A stretch of 64,000 bases of DNA, from NCBI GenBank assembly GCA_019096065.1, contig JAGUCH010000002.1:3670501-3734500 (forward strand), given 5' to 3'. Below are positions 49,014 to 61,662 of this stretch, piece after piece; positions within the stretch are counted from its first letter, which is position 1; every line of letters begins with the position of its first letter. The DNA is from Paracyclopina nana (Eukaryota; Arthropoda; Copepoda; Cyclopoida; Cyclopettidae). The position numbers and the translations under genes were made by a program. The notes beneath the pieces were generated by a model. The model was not told the DNA's origin. It did not search any database and was given only the letters and a program-made list of their open reading frames with translations.

Positions 49014-50053
49014 TTATTGAAACAAATCCTTGGGCAATTCTAAAGTTGGCCTCACAATTTTGGGCTTTGAGAGGAAAAATAAACCTGGTGCGATTAGAGA
49101 TGGGAGAACGTACAAAGAAAATAAGCCCATAAAAGAATATACAATCATTCCAATCTTTCTACCCCACATGGACATTGAGGCATAGCCTGCAAATATGCAA
49201 ATGACAATAAGTGTCCCAATAAAGACCCCAAGGCCTCCAAGAATACTCTTGTTTCTTCCCTCATTCTGGGAGAAAGGTAGGACCAAGTCTCGATTGGAGA
49301 ATTTCTTATACCTTATAAGAATTAGGCTTGCCACTGTTATTGCAGCGCCAATTCCAATTGGTAGAGCAGTTGTGCTGAAATAAAGCAATTATAGATCGAC
49401 CAAAGTAACCAATCTTCAAATTTTGCTGTTTCCCTTACTGCAAGAAAACAGTTGTATGAAAGTGTTTTTTCTCATCAGTGGCTTGAAATCCAGCCAAAAA
49501 TTCTAAATGGACATTGTTGCTGAGCTCACCAAGAAAGTATCGAGCTGCTACAATCGCAAAAGCAAGCAAAAAGTTCATCATTTGAAGAACTTTGGCACAA
49601 AACTCCTCAGTGACTAAAGCCATTCTGGACCACTTGGCTATGTACAAGTATCGAAAGAGTTGGACTTCAACCCAAACGAACATTCCATTGAAACCGCTAA
49701 AGATGATGTAGGCCAGCAAAAATGTGGCCATGTTTATCTCTAGTTATGAAAAAACCTTTAGTGAAATGGGAAAATAATGATGAGTGATAACTACCTAAGG
49801 GGCCGAAGGTTAAACGGATAGTCAAAAGTGGTAAAGTTACCATATTGCACACGATTTGGAACAAAAACAAGTTGGATATCATGATGTTGATCAGGGTTCT
49901 TTTCTGAGGATCTTGGCCAAATTTCTCGTAAAGGTACATTGAAGCTAGCAGGGTGTTTCCAAAAGCTTCAATGAGTATGGCGATAACTCCAAATCCAACT
50001 TTCAGCCACAAACTATCCACATGGGTGATTTCAACCACCTTGATGGCTTCCAT
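49014..50053 (-). CDS. GPCR-like seven-helix receptor, copy B
   Basis: Three exons (50053-49795, 49739-49439, 49374-49014), 306 residues, with the same intron positions and phases (1, 2) as copy A. The conserved core includes LYEKFGQDPQKRTL between helices 1 and 2, GNTLLAS in helix 1, EVQLFRYLYIAKW after helix 3, and a long basic loop before helix 6 (NRDLVLPFSQNEGRNKSILG). It ends LPSLIAPGLFFLSKPKIVRP. Sequence similarity to copy A runs end to end, so this is a tandem duplication. A class-A-like receptor fold is inferred from topology and the Gly-Asn of helix 1. I cannot name an orthologue. Confidence 0.72.
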
Positions 50054-50275
50054 TCTCTCGAATGAGCATGATCTAAGGCGCTTAAGCAGCTATTTGAAGA
50101 GTAATAACCATTCATAATAGAGCCTAAATTTAGCTAAGTTTTCAGGCTTGAGCTTATAAGTGCTCGTAGCTGATGCATGGCTTTATTAGTTGAATAGACA
50201 TTTTGTATACATAATTAAGAGCTATTTTTGTTGCACTTAAAAATAGTGTTGGTAGTCCTGTAACATTTCAGAGCG

Positions 50276-51345
50276 TTAAACTGTGTAACGATTTTTTGCT
50301 GTTGAGCCTGATCTTCGCATCGTTTCCTGATGAGCCTCAAATCCCAATGTAGTCTAAAATCAAAAGGAATGAAAAATAGCTAAAGCAAGGGGAAAATTTT
50401 CCAATTGTTACCTGAGCATCAATGTTCAACCGTTCCTTGAACTTTTTGCCAATAGCAAGAATTGATTCCTTGGGATTGGAGTCTCCCAACCACATGCCAA
50501 TTTTATCTCCTTTGCCTCTTACCGAAACAACTGCCCCATTTACCTAAGAGCAAAACGTTAGAAAGGGCTGCAGATCACCAAATGTAGCCTTACATGTTCA
50601 CTGTGCTCATCAAACGCCTCTCCTATGAGACAGAGCATAACTTCGAGCCAGAAGGTGTCTAAACACGTGGCCCTTTGGGATTTGTTCAGGTTGATCACCC
50701 ATCTGCCTCCCCTACGGTTTTTGTCATCTTCCCACATTGGCTTAACTCCTTCCTGAAGCACAAGTTAAGAGCTTTAGAGCATTGGATAATACTTAGGATT
50801 AATATTTCAGAACATGGTTAATTTTCACGTTGACGTCAGTCAACTTGAGATAACTGAATGCCACAATTCGCTAAGAGGATTAGAACTATGATCCCCATAA
50901 AATAATTCGGTAATGCCGAAAAAAACTTACTTTGAATAAGCTGTAGTCACATCCAGTGATTAGTTTTGAAGCTAGCTCTATGTGGTTGTAGAGGGCCCAA
51001 AAGTCCTCGACTGTGTTAAAAGTGATGATGCAGCGTTGATTTTCCTCCCAATTGCGAGCTTTGTCATTCTTAAAAAACCACAAGGTCCAAGAGTTCTGAA
51101 TTAAAAATAACAGCCATTAAAAAGAAAGAACACTAATATAAATCGTGAATTTACTTGTAATGGGTGCTTGATGAGTGGTTCAGGTGAAATGTTGTCTGGA
51201 GTGTCAGCCCTCGAGTGAGCCTCGGATTTGTCTTCTAATGTCAAATTTTCAACTGACAGCTGGAAAAAAACAACAACAGATGAGCAACCAACAAAACCTC
51301 AGGAGCAGCAACTCATTTTACCTGTGGTGACTCTACATCAGCCAT
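50276..51345 (-). CDS. eIF4E: Translation initiation factor eIF4E
   Basis: Six exons: 51345-51322, 51259-51155, 51095-50931, 50752-50594, 50543-50412, 50353-50276; 220 residues, close to the usual 217. After a short acidic leader the fold starts at HPLQNSWTLWFFKND. Cap-binding residues are conserved: Trp in ARNW, Trp-Glu in PMWEDD, and VRGKGDKIGMW. The dorsal eIF4G/4E-BP binding residues are in NTVEDFWALYNH. The C-terminal SGSTAKNR keeps the MNK phospho-Ser site. It binds the mRNA 5' cap in the cytoplasm. It is divergent from the CDP-DAG synthase gene, 870 bp apart. Confidence 0.97.
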
Positions 51346-52213
51346 AATTGAAGTTTGAAAGTTGTTCTGGGCAGCAGCACTGATTGTTTATATGACTTGC
51401 AATTTTTAGCGTTGATCTCGTCAAATGGCAGTAGGGTATGCGGTGGATGGTTGGTAGTAAAGCTGATTTCACAGAAAAAAAATTCAACGCTGCTAAAAAT
51501 ATTACATTCAGTTAGCAATCCTCCACGCTGTTAGCAGCCTTTCCCTCACGGATCGAAATATGAGTCAATAAATTCTAGAAAATGCATGATTTTTCTTTTT
51601 GTGTTTGATTTCTTTGGCAAATTAGGCAAATAATTATGCCCTATGCTTTGATTTAGTCACAGCATTCAAGGAAAGATGTACCTTTAACCCTAAAATAGGA
51701 CAAGATATGATGAATAAAAGGGGAAAATAGGCACTAAAAAGTAAAAATGAAAGATTTTTCAGTTTGCCACATGAACAGAGAAAAAGAACGAGATTTGAGA
51801 CAATGTCAAGTAAAGTCTCCAACTTTAAGCGAAAAGTGCCAAAATTGAAGCCCGGACTGTCAAGTTTTAACTTACTTTCACGGCAGATTTCTTCTTTTCT
51901 ATCCAATTTAGCTCTCAGCTAACAATTTTTGAAAACTTGAGAAAGAAAAGTTGATAAAATCTTTGAAATTCAAGTAGCTTTCAAAATAGAGACAATCGAG
52001 CTCTGGCAATACTGTTTTGCTCTCAGTTGACTCTCAGTTCGAGTTTAGAAATCTGTGGATTTTACGCATAGGCTGCTCACGTTCAAGCAAAGTAGAAGTC
52101 TGTGAAAAACATGTCAACAGTTGGATGACCACAGAAGGACTGAAGATTACAAGTGCGCAAAATGCCATAATTAATTTCCGAAGCATTTCTAAGGATTCTT
52201 GCCTTGAACCAAA
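51346..52213. other. Divergent promoter region eIF4E / CDP-DAG synthase
   Basis: No coding signal. This 868-bp stretch separates two divergently transcribed housekeeping genes and should hold both promoters. No TATA box at a fitting distance was found. Confidence 0.5.
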
Positions 52214-54197
52214 ATGGAGTCAGAGTTAAGAAAAAGACAACCGGTAAGTTTGAACTCGTTTCATTGACAAAAAATGCGCTGTTCAAGGTAGACACATGCC
52301 ATGTTTTTGGTTTTTGGTTCTTGAGCAAACAATTTGATGTTCAACCAATGAAAGCTGATTCATCAAGCATGTATTTAATAGATGACTCATTTTGATAAAT
52401 GTATAACTTCACAAATATACGCAAAATATGGCTGACCATGTTTTTTAGATTGTTGAGGCTGATGATGTGGACAGTGATGCTGGTCCAGAAAATGAGGGCA
52501 AAAGTGTGGCTGAGGTCATAGGGCAAGATGACAGCTCTAAATTAGAAGAAGCTTTGGGCAATTTGCCTCCCAGATGGAAAAATTGGGTGATTAGGGGCGT
52601 TTTCACTTGGCTGATGATTGGAGGTTTTGGGCTGATCATCTATGGTGGACCTCTAGCTCTTATGTTAACAGTAAGTTCTATAAAACTAAAAAAAATACCC
52701 ATAAAGCTATCGCTACCTTTTTTCCAGACACTGTGTGTTCAGGTGAAGTGCTTCTCTGAAATCATCAACATTGGCTATGCTGTGTACAGGATTCACAATT
52801 TACCCTGGTTTCGCTCCCTGTCCTGGTATTTCCTCATCACATCCAACTACTTCTTTTATGGGGAGTCACTGATGGATTATTTTGGTGTGCTGATAAATCG
52901 CACTGAAGTTCTGCCATTCCTGGTCAGATACCACCGATTTATTTCCTTCACAATGTAAGCCAAAAATCAACATTTCAATTTCAAGCTTCAAAATTAGGCC
53001 AATTTAGGTATGTTATCGGGTTTGTTTGGTTTGTCCTCTCGCTTGTCAAGAAATACTACATGAAGCAATTTTCCCTGTTTGCTTGGACTCATGTGGCTTT
53101 GCTGATTGTGGTCACACAATCTTACTTGATTATCCAGGCAAGGAGATATGATTTAAAAGTTACTCTGCAATGATGATTATTCCTTATTTTAGAACATGTT
53201 TGAAGGGCTCATTTGGTTCATAATGCCAATTATGATGGTGGTAATCAATGATGTCATGGCCTACATGTTTGGATTCTTCTTTGGAAAAACTCCCTTGATT
53301 CAACTAAGTCCAAAAAAGACCTGGGAAGGTTTCGTTGGTGGAGGGGTACGCTTCATTGATCACTATTGCATTTCTTTTTAGATAATTTCATGATATTTAA
53401 TTTCAGTTTGCTACGGTTGCAATCACTATAGGCCTGTCATATTTTGCTTGTCAATATAGTTACATTGTCTGTCCTATTGGTAATTTTGCACAAAGTTATC
53501 TTATTTGCTGCAACTATTAATGACTTTTGTTATTCTTCTTTCATAGAATTCAACGAAGCTCTTGGTAGGATGACTCACTCCGAGTGTGAGATCTCCTACA
53601 ACTTTTTGCCACAAGAGTTCAACCTTCCCAAGCCTGTGGCGACCCTTCGGAAACTTGTAAGAAAATGCTTCATCTCTTAGCTTTTAACTCTGTACAACAA
53701 TTTCTTTTCTGCTTCAATTTTAGCTGAAAATGAAGGAGACCTTGACCATGTATCCCTTTTTCCTGCATGCTTTCTTCATGTCAATTTTTGCCTCTGTTAT
53801 TGGACCTTTCGGTGGCTTCTTTGCCAGTGGCTTCAAAAGAGCTTTTAAAATCAAGGCAAGTCAATTATTCTGATTAATCACTGGCTGGCAGGTTAATTAT
53901 GATATTGTTATAGGACTTTGGTGATGTCATCCCTGGCCATGGTGGAATCATGGATAGATTTGATTGTCAGTTTTTGATGGCCACTTTTGTCAATGTCTAC
54001 ATCCACAGCTTTATTAGGACTGCATCACCTCAAAAACTGCTCCAGCATGTAAGGAAAAAAATAGATTATTCAAATGTGTGCCCTCAATAAGTCCAATTTT
54101 GTCCTTCCAGTTTTATATGCTGAAGCCAGAGGAACAACTGCAAATGTATTACTCAATTCATGATTCTTTGACTCAGCGTGGAATTCTTCAACATTAA
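52214..54197 (+). CDS. Cds: CDP-diacylglycerol synthase (phosphatidate cytidylyltransferase)
   Basis: Ten exons: 52214-52243, 52449-52670, 52728-52954, 53008-53137, 53193-53345, 53407-53479, 53547-53656, 53724-53855, 53914-54048, 54111-54197; 432 residues. An acidic cytosolic N-terminus precedes about eight membrane helices. The family signature is intact near residues 360-375: [18 protein letters not shown], with [12 protein letters not shown] upstream. The enzyme makes CDP-diacylglycerol from phosphatidate and CTP in the ER, feeding phosphatidylinositol synthesis. The introns after 53137 and 53855 use GC donors (CAG|GCAAGG, AAG|GCAAGT). Its 3' end faces that of Skeletor, with the stop codons 167 bp apart. 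Confidence 0.95.
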
Positions 54198-54363
54198 CTA
54201 TGTTTTCCTCTTTCCTTTTGGGGCATTTGCGTGCATATAATAATCCTATACTGAAACCGCATTCTTACTAATTTACTCAAATATGGATGTCTTCTCCTCG
54301 TAGCTGTGTAACTGCTGTACTGTATAACTTGATTGTGCTAGTCATGTGAATTAAATACTGTAT

Positions 54364-57116
54364 TTACGAATCACAAGCATCGACTACGTGAATTTTCCAT
54401 CCCAAATATCGGTGAGTGTAGCATTGGTAGTAGACCAAATCCGGAGTGTTACGGTCCGGAGTCCACTGAATGATTCCGGGTTGGCCCTCATGACAATCCA
54501 GTGTCAACGAACGCTAAATTAGAGCTCATTAAGGAATTGTTTTCTGGAAAGACATATTTCCTACCTGGTAAGCACCAAATGAAGTGAACGAGTCTGCAGC
54601 TTGTTGCGGATCTTCTCGCCATTCACAAAGTCTGCCTGTTCCAGTCGGAACTTCTCCGCTTAACCGGTTGCTCTCAATGCCAGCGAACACTCTAACCTAA
54701 GTAAGAAGAATCGAGTTAGTCCTTAAAAATCAAGACTTTCATGGCTGCCAATTACTTGTCTTCTTTGGTCTGCATTTTTATACTGGTAGCCTCCTTCTTT
54801 GTCATCAGTGATGTAGAATGGGTGATAGGCAGCAGGCGAATCCGGATCGTTTCCACCCTCGATGACAAATGAGTAGGTCTTGCCTCGGACCACGTAAATC
54901 TCAGGGATGAGCAGGCCATTAATGTACCAAGCTATGCCCCAGCCAACATGGCCAGTTATAGAGGCATATCCTTGGTTGCCCCCAGTGGGTCCAATTTGCG
55001 CGAAAAACACTCCATCTTCGGGTTCATGACACTGAAAAGTTAACCTCATTACAAATATTAAAAAGGATGTAGAGTGTTTAGTGCAATACTTGAATGGGTG
55101 GGACAAACCAAGGCTGGGCGATTTTGGGGGCACTCTGGGGCTCTTTTGAAGGGACATTTTGGCTCCTGGGCTTTCCTGCAATGGGGCAATTCCACTGAGG
55201 AATCCTGCCAAAGTTCAACAGCATCGTGTCTTTGTTCCGCTTGAGATGCTTGCTCACTTCACCCTTGCCATTTATGGGTCCCATAGCCCAAATGACAGCT
55301 TGAGATTGGTTGGTCAAGATGGGCGCATCAAATTGGTCAGACTTCTCCAGGGGCCTTCTAAAGGTCAACATGGTGAACTCATTGATGATGGCAGAGTTGA
55401 GAAGCTTCACATTTTCCTTGCCCAAGGACAAGTTGTCATCTGGACAAGCTCCTCTAGAGCCAGCACATTGGCTTTTGGCATCTAGGTAGTAATCCATGGC
55501 ATATCCCTTGCCAGTTTTGTGGTCCATCCAGGCCACAGTGACATCCCCACCAACCATTTTTGACCTTTGCGGATCTCCGGAAAGGCCAAATGACATGTAT
55601 TCTCCCTCTTCTAGCTTGGCCACCATTTGGGTCACGATGGAATGTCCAGCTATGGCCCATCTAACCTCGAATCCTTGGGAGGCATCCAAAACTTCGCAAT
55701 TGAGCTTGGTTTGAGGCTCAACGCCAAGCATTCTAAGGCTCGGTGGAACGTTCAGATTCTTGGGGATTTGCACGTGGCCAAAGTCCACAAAAAAGGCAAT
55801 GCACCACACAGACAGCCAATCTATCAGAAAATTCGATTAACTCTATTTCTTTGGTATGGGTAATTTACAATTGCATTACCTATATCAAAAACTGTGAGGT
55901 CACCAGGTAAGACAATGACTAAGGTCTTTTCTTTGTAGCTTTTCAAGGGCTCAGTGGATCCATTTTCATCAGGCACAAATTGGCCTAATTTAGAAAGAGT
56001 AATTAAGAAGCTTCAATCAAATATATCTAGTTCAGAACCTTCAGGTCCTGGCTTGCCAGTGCCAACCCAGAACCTGGCATCAGGTGCGTTGCCATCGTAG
56101 CTGAATCTGGGAATGAGGAAGGTTTGTGCATCGACGACCACGACTCTTCCTGAGGAGACGTCATGGATCCCATTGAAGGATGAAATCTTCTGCGGTCGCG
56201 GGTAGTTCAACCTGTCTGGAAAGTAGACTTCACCGAAGTTCACCTCGAACTCCACGCACCACACTGACAGCCATTTCACATCTTTGAACGATTTCCCGTT
56301 GGGTAGGGAAATCACCAGATTCTCCCCATCATAGGACCTGAGCACGTTGGAAGTGCCTTTCTCATCTGGCACCAAAAAGCCATCATTGGAGGGAGCCCCG
56401 GATGTTCCGGCATAAAAGAAGGCACCTGGACCTTGCCCATCATATTGGAAATTCTGAAAACGCTCTCTTTGTTCAAAATGTAATTGATATGAAAAGGAAA
56501 AAAGTTTTTTGTTTACTCTGGAGCAAGACAATGGATATTCATTTTATGACTTCCTTCGTAATCAAGGCCTTTGACCACTTACAATTCGTGCAAATTAAAC
56601 TTCTACAATACAGTCACAGGTGACAATTAAAATCGTCACACTGCGATTCAAGGACAATAAAATTGATTTTCTGCTCCTCTGAAACCAAAACAAGTTAATT
56701 AAAAAATGTGACACTTTTAAAAATTATTCAGGCACACATTTCTTTGTGTTCTTTGTGAGCTATAAATGGTAGACAAAAATTAGCAGATTTGGAATGCTAT
56801 AAATATAAGGAGGAAAATGTCAACCGCAAAAACCAAGCAATTTCCTACTGGAAATGAATTGCATTTTTCCCGTCCACTAAAAATGGGCAAAGAATGCTAT
56901 TTCAATTGACCCTCAAAACTGGTTGAGAGAAATATCTAAGGAGATTACCTTGATGAAAATGGTTCTAGAGTCCACCGAGTACACTGTGCCTTTGGTGTTG
57001 TGAAATCGATTGGTGAATTGTCCAATTTCCACTCCGTAATACAAACTGTGCACAGATCTTTGGGCTGAAATGAAGAGCAGCAGCCCCAAAACTAGGTTCT
57101 CCTTGGGACGATGCAT
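54364..57116 (-). CDS. Skeletor: Skeletor-like protein (two DM13 domains plus DOMON)
   Basis: Seven exons: 57116-56949, 56453-56039, 55984-55880, 55820-55090, 55031-54756, 54696-54565, 54513-54364; 658 residues. A signal peptide (LGLLLFISAQRSVHS) is followed by two DM13 domains (YDGQGPGAFFYAGT then WLSVWCVEF; YDGNAPDARFWVG then WLSVWCIAF). A DOMON domain (about residues 270-430: LDASQGFEVRWAIAGH, DVTVAWMDH) and a C-terminal cupredoxin-like region (YHPFYITDD, LVYYQCYTHRYLGWKIHV) follow. The domain order matches insect Skeletor isoforms, which have been linked to a spindle matrix and to cuticle. The signal peptide supports an extracellular product. It is divergent from the SET/MYND gene. Confidence 0.92.
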
Positions 57117-57787
57117 CTTATTCTAGCTGATCATGGTTTCAAAAAGGCTAGTTAACCCACCACTGCTTTAGCTACTCCTTGGCACACTACTGCACTGATT
57201 TCTTTTCATTGATCACAACCAGGTTGTGTCCTGGAGATTTCAACGCCCGTAAAGCTCCTCCGTGGTTGTAGCTCCCAAAAACGAGAGGACAAATGCGCGC
57301 ACTTATGGCGCTGCGCTCATATATCCTACTGCTACACAGTAGAGCAGTCCTTGCTTGAGGAAATCACTTTTAAAAGTCATGAAGTATGTGTGCTATAGAG
57401 CAGCAAGCACCATGTGGAAATGTCAGAGATAAAAGGGGCTAATTACGTGCGAAAATATGAGCTCATCATGATGCAACTTCTACGCATGTTTTCCCTCGCT
57501 AAGCTCACATTTTTCCAGGATTTCACCCACTGTAGCAAAATATTGTCAGCTCAAGTGAAAAGGAAACGCGAGCAAGGTCATGTATTTTACATCTTCACAC
57601 GTTTTTATGAGTGAAATTTTTCGCCTACCTACTTTTTTAAGTCCTTCATCAGCATGTTTTTCAAAATACTATGCTTCCTACGACTAAAATCAATATAAAA
57701 AGGAGCGTGAATTCCTACTAGTTTTTTCAGTACATGAATTTTTGGCAAGTTGCCAGCTTTCATCACTACACTAAAGTGAAAATAAAC
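57117..57787. other. Divergent promoter region Skeletor / SET-MYND gene
   Basis: 671 bp with no gene, between two divergently transcribed start codons. Likely a shared promoter region. No specific site recognised. Confidence 0.5.
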
Positions 57788-59616
57788 ATGGCATGTTTCA
57801 TTTGCAATTCTGAAGAACTGGCCAATTTGTGTGAGCTTTGTGGGGAATGTGTCATTTGCCAAAACCACCAACATCTTCATGCATCTGCTGCTGAAAAAAA
57901 ATGCTACCCTTTTAGCATCGGCCAAGACCCTTACAAGGGAAGGTAAACTTGGACAATGAACCAAGAAAAATTATAGCAATTTTAAAAATATGCCAATTTA
58001 AGAGTTTTGGAAACCACTCGAGATGTCGCAGCTGGCGACATTTTGTTTGAAGAAGAGCCAATCATGTCTGGACCTTTGAAGAGTTCCACTCCAATTTGCC
58101 TTACTTGTCTTGGTCCTCGAGTATTTTAACCTCAACTATTACTTTTTTTGCATTTAGTTATACCTTTAATTTTTAGGAGCCAAAACACGAGTGTGCCAAA
58201 TGCAAATTTCCAATGTGCTCCCCTGATTGCGCAGAGAGGCATAGTTCTAAGCCAGAATGCCAAATTTTGGCTAAAGACTTGCCAGAAAAGGGTGGAAAAA
58301 TTGACTACCAAGCAATCATGCCACTAAGATGCATTTTAAGCAAAGATAGTCCGGAATGGCATTACTTACAAATGTTTGAGGATCATCTTGAAGTATGTCA
58401 GAGCAATAGAAGGTTCACTTAAACGGAATAATTTTTAGGACAGAAAACTCACTTCCACATGGCAATCTGACAAGGAAGGTATAGCAAGACAAATAAGGCA
58501 TAAATGGGGACTTGATCAGCTCTCAGAGGAAGAAATTCTCAGGGTTGAAGGCATTTTGGACGTCAACACCTTGGAATTGGTTGACGGTAACTACGAAGAC
58601 ACCAATGTGTCACCCCCAAGGGGATTTTTCCCCATAACATCATTTGCCAGCCATAGCTGTATCAATAATACCTTTCGTACTATCAAAAATGGAACGATGC
58701 AAACGAGGGCCAAAATGGACTTAAAAAGTAACTAAAAAAAACACATATTTTAAAACGTCTAATTGAAACATTTTGAATGTTAAAAGAGGGCACTGAGATA
58801 ACTTTGCATTACGCCGGAGGATTCAAGGGTAGGCTAATCCGGAGAATGCTCCTGGCTGAAGGCTGGTTTTTCCTATGCAAGTGTCAAAGGTATAAGGTTA
58901 AAGTACTATCACAGTCAGCATAGAATATTGAGAAAAAAATTAGGTGCCAATCTCCAAGCGAGTTGGACTCGCACTTGTCAACACTCAAGTGCCAAAAATG
59001 TCCAAAAGGATTTGTAATGCCTGACGTCGGTAGTGAGGAAAGCAAATATTCTTGCAACAAATGTAACTATCAGATTTCAGCGGAAGAAGTCGGCAAAATT
59101 GAAGCAGCATTTAGCGAAAAAATTGAATCTTGCTACGAAGGTGAAGCTGACAAGCTAAAAATGATACTGGATGAGTCGGAGGACAAGTTTCACCCAAGGC
59201 ATTACTTGCTGCTTATTATAAAATGGCTGCTTTTAAACATCTATGGGAGGAAGAAACCCTTCTTGTACCCCATGCTAAGTCAGAGTCAGGTTCAAGACAA
59301 GTTGGCCTACTGTCAAGATTATATGGCAGCTTTGGACATCATTGACCCCGGATTAAGCCACAATCGAGGCCGTACCATGTGGGAGTTGTACTCAGTCAAA
59401 GCTTTTATACTGGGCCAAAAATGGAGCCAAGGCAACATTACCAAGGAAGATTTCAAAGTTGAAATCCAGAACGATTTAATTCCCAATTTAGCAGAAGCCC
59501 AGAGATGTCTAGAATACTCTCCTGAAAACACCTTTGAAAATAACGTTTTTAAGCTTAGCAACCAAGCATTGGCTAATTCTAAGGAGACGCTATGTATGAT
59601 TGATCTTATTGCATGA
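57788..59616 (+). CDS. SET and MYND domain protein (arthropod SmydA-like)
   Basis: Six exons: 57788-57942, 58003-58120, 58177-58392, 58439-58727, 58787-58889, 58944-59616; 517 residues. An N-terminal Cys/His zinc motif (CFICNSEELANLCELCGEC) leads into the split SET domain (TTRDVAAGDILFEEEP). An inserted MYND finger follows (CAKCKFPMCSPDCAERH), then the catalytic SET part (FASHSCINNTF, GTEITLHYAGG) and the post-SET FLCKCQRCQSPSELDSH. The C-terminal part is helical and TPR-like. SmydA proteins are presumed protein lysine methyltransferases or transcriptional regulators. SET motifs diverge from the canonical NHSC (here SHSC), so activity is uncertain. The chosen start precedes the first zinc motif. 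Confidence 0.9.
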
Positions 59617-60654
59617 ATAAAATCCTCAGGTACTTTTTTATCACACAATATCACAGCCTTCGTTTTTCTATCTTTTGGCAGCCCTAAATATCAATCCTCA
59701 TGTTGACCAAGGAACCAACGCCTCAACGGTGGTGATCCCACGCATGAATCGTTCAATTCGAGGACTTAAGTAGACATAGAAGCCCTTAATACCAATTAAG
59801 GCCAAGTCTCATGACTTCAAATTAACAAGCGTTGATTTGGTGACAAACCTATCTGAGGTTAGGCAGACCATTTTCACAGCCTTTCGTTTTCGCAATCCAT
59901 CATCCGGAATTAAAGCGTGGTACCTTAAGGCAATCCAGGATCCGAAATTTAAGCTCGTTGCCATACGGCAAGCAAGGACCCAGAATCTAAGCTTGGTACC
60001 TTAAGGTAATCCATGATCCGGAGTTTAAACTTGGTACCTTTAGGCAGTGGCGAGACATGTCATGCTCTCCTGTTACAGGTCCAATGCCGACATATTTTCG
60101 TATTTCGTCATTAATCAATGAGACGATCTTGAGCCAGTTTTCTGGGAGAAATGACCAAGGGGATCTCACTTGCAGCATCCAACAGAGATCTTCGGTTTCG
60201 CAAGTGTGCGTGCGTAGCATAAAATGAAATATACAACTTTTTCTCATCATGTGATCTATATACTGTAGTAAAGTGGGTGTGACATCTTGCTCTGCCACTA
60301 AATTAGGAGACGCCTTACGGGCATCATCATCATCAGTTTTTTTACATTGAGGGTAGAATTCAACCAATATAGCAGCACCAGAGAAAGTAAGGTTTTTTTA
60401 GTGTTGTTGGGGGGGGGTTGTTGTACTTGATTCTTCTCGATTCGGCTTTCCAGTCCAAGTTTCTTCTTGTAAAATGTGTGAGTAAATTCTTAATACTTCA
60501 TATGCATGTTATTGTTCTTCTTGTAGAATGAGGTGAGGGAGGTTTAAAAAGGAAGTTGGACAGGGTGGGATAAGAGGGGATTTTTTGAAGTCTCTGGTGC
60601 GCTTTAGTTAGATCAAAATACCCTCATCAGTGATTGAACGATTTCCTTTATTGA
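59617..60654. other. Intergenic between convergent genes, no gene
   Basis: Contains the 3' ends of the SET/MYND and ALYREF genes and a short tandem repeat at 59893-60035. No coding signal recognised. Confidence 0.55.
59893..60035. repeat. ~40-bp degenerate tandem repeat with GGTACCTTAAGG core
   Basis: Units of the form CAATCCATCATCCGGAATTTAA plus GGTACCTTAAGG recur about 3-4 times (GGTACCTTAAGG at about 59919 and 59996, GGTACCTTTAGG at about 60032). They are noncoding. Confidence 0.6.
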
Positions 60655-61662
60655 TTAGCGGGCCTTCAAGTAGCTGTCCAATTCTTTGTCCAGATCTTCA
60701 GCAGAAGGAGCTGGCTCCTTCTTTCCACCACGGCCTCCGCGGCCTCCACGACCGCCACGGCCCTTGGGGCCTCCACGCTTGATTCCACCACGAGCTCCAC
60801 TAACCTTTTGCACTCGTCCACCGCCAGACCTACGAGTTAAAAATGCCAATTAATCCATATTCAAAACGCCTATCCTTTAAAGAGCCATTACCTTCTGCGG
60901 CCTCCATCTTCACTCCTGCGTTTGGCGGGAATCTTGCCAAGTCTGCTGGTGGCTGGGGCGATTTCAGAGGTGGCCATTTGAATGTTCATAGGCCTGCCAT
61001 CCAATGGTACATTGTTGTACTGCTTCATAGCTGAAAATAAAATCGTTTATAATTGTGGTTTGAAAAGGAGGCAAATTAAGGAACATACCTTTAATGGCAT
61101 CGGATTTTCGTTCAAAAACGACATCGGCAGAGCCGAGGCTACGTCCAGACTTGTCAAAGTGAACAATGGCGCTCTTGAGTCGGCCAAATTCTGAGAAGAG
61201 CTCACGAATGTCGGTGTCTGACACTCCGAAGTCCAGGTTGGAAACGATTAGTTTTCCAGGTCCGCCTGAGGTCGAGAGCACGGCTCCGCGCTTGGGCCCA
61301 TCGTACATGTCATGAGACCAGTTTCCCTCGGGATTTCCTCTGTTGTAAGGTGAACGAGATCCTACAAATCAATATTCAATTGTATATTGAGCGAAGGGCT
61401 AGCAGACTCCATTAAATACATATCTATTGAGTTATCATGATGAAATTGATGTAAATAATAACTTACGGCTTGCTCCGGCTCCACGGCGACCTCCGCGGCC
61501 TCCACGGCTTGGCCGGCCTCCAGAAACACGCCGGGCGCCACGAGTAGCTCCACGGCCAGCGCCGCGACCTCCGCGGCCGCCACGGCCGGCACCGCGGCCT
61601 CCACGAGTTCCCTTGTTTTTCTTGATGATATCATCAAGGCTCATATCAATTTTGTCAGACAT
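60655..61662 (-). CDS. ALYREF: ALYREF, mRNA export adaptor (Aly/REF, THOC4)
   Basis: Four exons (61662-61467, 61361-61089, 61030-60892, 60829-60655), 260 residues. The N-terminal REF box [13 protein letters not shown] is followed by an Arg-Gly repeat stretch. The RRM (about residues 90-165) has RNP motifs [16 protein letters not shown] and [13 protein letters not shown] second RG-rich region follows, and the C-terminal UAP56-binding box [12 protein letters not shown] closes the protein. It acts in the nucleus to recruit NXF1 to spliced mRNA within TREX. Domain order and length match the family. It is divergent from the ATP synthase subunit e gene (660 bp). Confidence 0.96.
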
